This document shows, in pieces, positions 62,918 through 64,000 of a stretch of DNA of 64,000 nucleotides. This stretch comes from Pseudanabaena sp. PCC 6802 (GTDB taxonomy: Bacteria; Cyanobacteriota; Cyanobacteriia; Pseudanabaenales; Pseudanabaenaceae): positions 4,057,793 through 4,121,792 of the forward strand of contig NZ_KB235914.1 of NCBI RefSeq assembly GCF_000332175.1. Reading direction: 5' to 3'. The notes under the pieces are model-generated. The model saw only the letters and a list, made by a program, of their open reading frames with translations, had not been told where the DNA came from and did not search any database. Made by a program: the position numbers and the translations under genes. Every line of letters begins with the position of its first letter. Position 1 is the stretch's first letter.

Positions 62918-64000
62918 ATGTTAGGTGGATTATTAACCGATCTCAAGAAGACTATTAAACCATTTATGCCTCTTTGGTTTATTAGATTTGTTGTAACTGT
63001 AGTTTACAAAATCAAGGATATCATTATTAACTTGCCCTTAAGCTTGATAATCAATTTTACCAATAGCTTAATTCTAGATATTCCCTTAAGTTGGGAAAAA
63101 TACTACTCCAAATGGTTGATTGAAAATTATCCTCGACAGTCAGATCTAGATAGAATGTCTGAGACTGTTAACTGTCTTAAATATCAACCAGTTATCAGCA
63201 TAATTATGCATGTATTTAATTCTCCCCAAGAATTTTTGGAAGGAACTATTGAATCAGTTGTAAATCAAGTATACCCCTATTGGGAATTATGTATTGCTGA
63301 TGATGCTTCTACTAATGAGTACATCAAACCTTTACTAGAGGAATGCATGTCAAGCGATCCCCGCATCAAAGTTGTTTTTAGAAATAATACTGGTCACATA
63401 TCTGCATGTTCCAATTCAGCATTAGAGTTAGTGACTGGTGAGTTCATAGCTTTATTAGATCAAGATGATTTACTTACTCCTGACGCTTTATACCAGGTTG
63501 TAATTGCAATTAATAAACATCCCAATGTTGATATGCTCTATTCTGACGAAGATCGAATTGGTCGGAATAATCGCTTAAGTGCACCTTTTTTTAAGCCAGA
63601 CTGGTGCCCAGACTCCTTCTTGTCAAGAATGTATTCTTGCCACTTAGGAATTTATCGGGTAAGTCTCGTTAGAGAAATTGGAGGCTTTAGATTTGGGTAC
63701 GAGGGAAGTCAAGATTACGATCTCGTTTTGAGATTAACAGAGAAAACTAATCAGATCGTCCATATCCCTAAAGTTTTGTATCATTGGAGGATACATCCTA
63801 ACTCAACATCTGTTAAGAATGAGAAAAGCAAGGATTACGCTTTTACTGCTGCTCAAAGGGCTGTCAGTGATGCCTTGGAACGACGGAGAGAACCCGGTAC
63901 AGTAATCTCCACTTCTAGGCGTTATTTAATTGTAAGATACGAAATTTTAGAGCCTAAAAAAGTAAGCATTATAATTCCTACTAAAAATTTTAGTAATGTT
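62918..64000 (+). CDS. Two-domain family 2 glycosyltransferase (3' end outside window)
   Basis: Open from ATG 62918 to the window end; 361 codons visible. It starts MLGGLLTDLKKTIKPFMPLW and reads ISIIMHVFNSPQEFLEGTIE, CIADDASTNEYIKPL, LLDQDDLLTPDALY and HWRIHPNSTSV. It then begins a second domain (KKVSIIIPTKNFSNV). It is a close paralogue of 59780-61642 at both protein and DNA level, with domain 1 motifs intact. It continues the surface-glycan cluster beyond the window. Confidence 0.87.
   Translation, partial: MLGGLLTDLKKTIKPFMPLWFIRFVVTVVYKIKDIIINLPLSLIINFTNSLILDIPLSWEKYYSKWLIENYPRQSDLDRMSETVNCLKYQPVISIIMHVFNSPQEFLEGTIESVVNQVYPYWELCIADDASTNEYIKPLLEECMSSDPRIKVVFRNNTGHISACSNSALELVTGEFIALLDQDDLLTPDALYQVVIAINKHPNVDMLYSDEDRIGRNNRLSAPFFKPDWCPDSFLSRMYSCHLGIYRVSLVREIGGFRFGYEGSQDYDLVLRLTEKTNQIVHIPKVLYHWRIHPNSTSVKNEKSKDYAFTAAQRAVSDALERRREPGTVISTSRRYLIVRYEILEPKKVSIIIPTKNFSNV

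Overview
The window is chromosomal DNA of a cyanobacterium. The evidence is psbX and ycf66, a cmpABCD bicarbonate transporter with cmpR, the cell-division gene ftn2 (zipN), ndhS, a CrtISO carotenoid isomerase, hemJ and the efp-accB pair. The HIP1 octamer GCGATCGC and its cores recur throughout. The repeat types and gene content would fit a Pseudanabaena-like organism, but the genus is a guess. No tRNA, rRNA, CRISPR array or riboswitch was recognised.

Layout. 1-7 kb: a membrane OmpA-type protein with a possible Roadblock domain (cut by the window start), a Rab/Ras-like GTPase, a hybrid histidine kinase and a SpkB-like kinase with pentapeptide repeats. 7-8.7 kb: ycf66, psbX and psiE. 8.8-15.5 kb: cmpABCD on the minus strand and the divergent cmpR. 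The substrate-binding protein matches CmpA rather than NrtA, and no nirA or narB is present. 15.7-19 kb: ftn2 and lpxD. 19-21.3 kb: small TPR, unknown and tail-anchored proteins.

21.3-31.2 kb is the accessory stretch. It has a three-gene minus-strand set headed by an XRE regulator facing a CopG-like gene, decayed gene pieces, a GIY-YIG-like protein, and alkD and thiD. It also has a split NLR-like immune gene (alpha/beta hydrolase, NB-ARC, TPR) bracketed by direct repeats, a VapBC-type toxin-antitoxin pair and a complete IS630-type element with TA duplications. 31-41 kb is housekeeping and unknown genes: SelO, an M15 peptidase, an FtsH-like peptidase, ndhS, a glycosyltransferase and crtISO. 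41-54.3 kb: ileS, hemJ, a DUF2811 gene beside a cluster of DnaA-box-like sequences, an NTF2-like/MarR divergent pair with paired operators, J-domain/TPR and transglutaminase proteins, efp, accB, a rhodanese, a nuclease-fold gene with a small partner, and glmM.

54.4-64 kb is the start of a surface-polysaccharide cluster: a Wzm/Wzt ABC exporter, a methyltransferase and at least four family 2 glycosyltransferases, the last cut by the window end. The exporter genes are interleaved with an intact and a broken Uma2 nuclease gene. The cluster becomes visibly AT-rich after about 57.2 kb, and two of its tandem-domain glycosyltransferases are recent duplicates. Dispersed MITE-like elements of about 105 bp sit between housekeeping genes.
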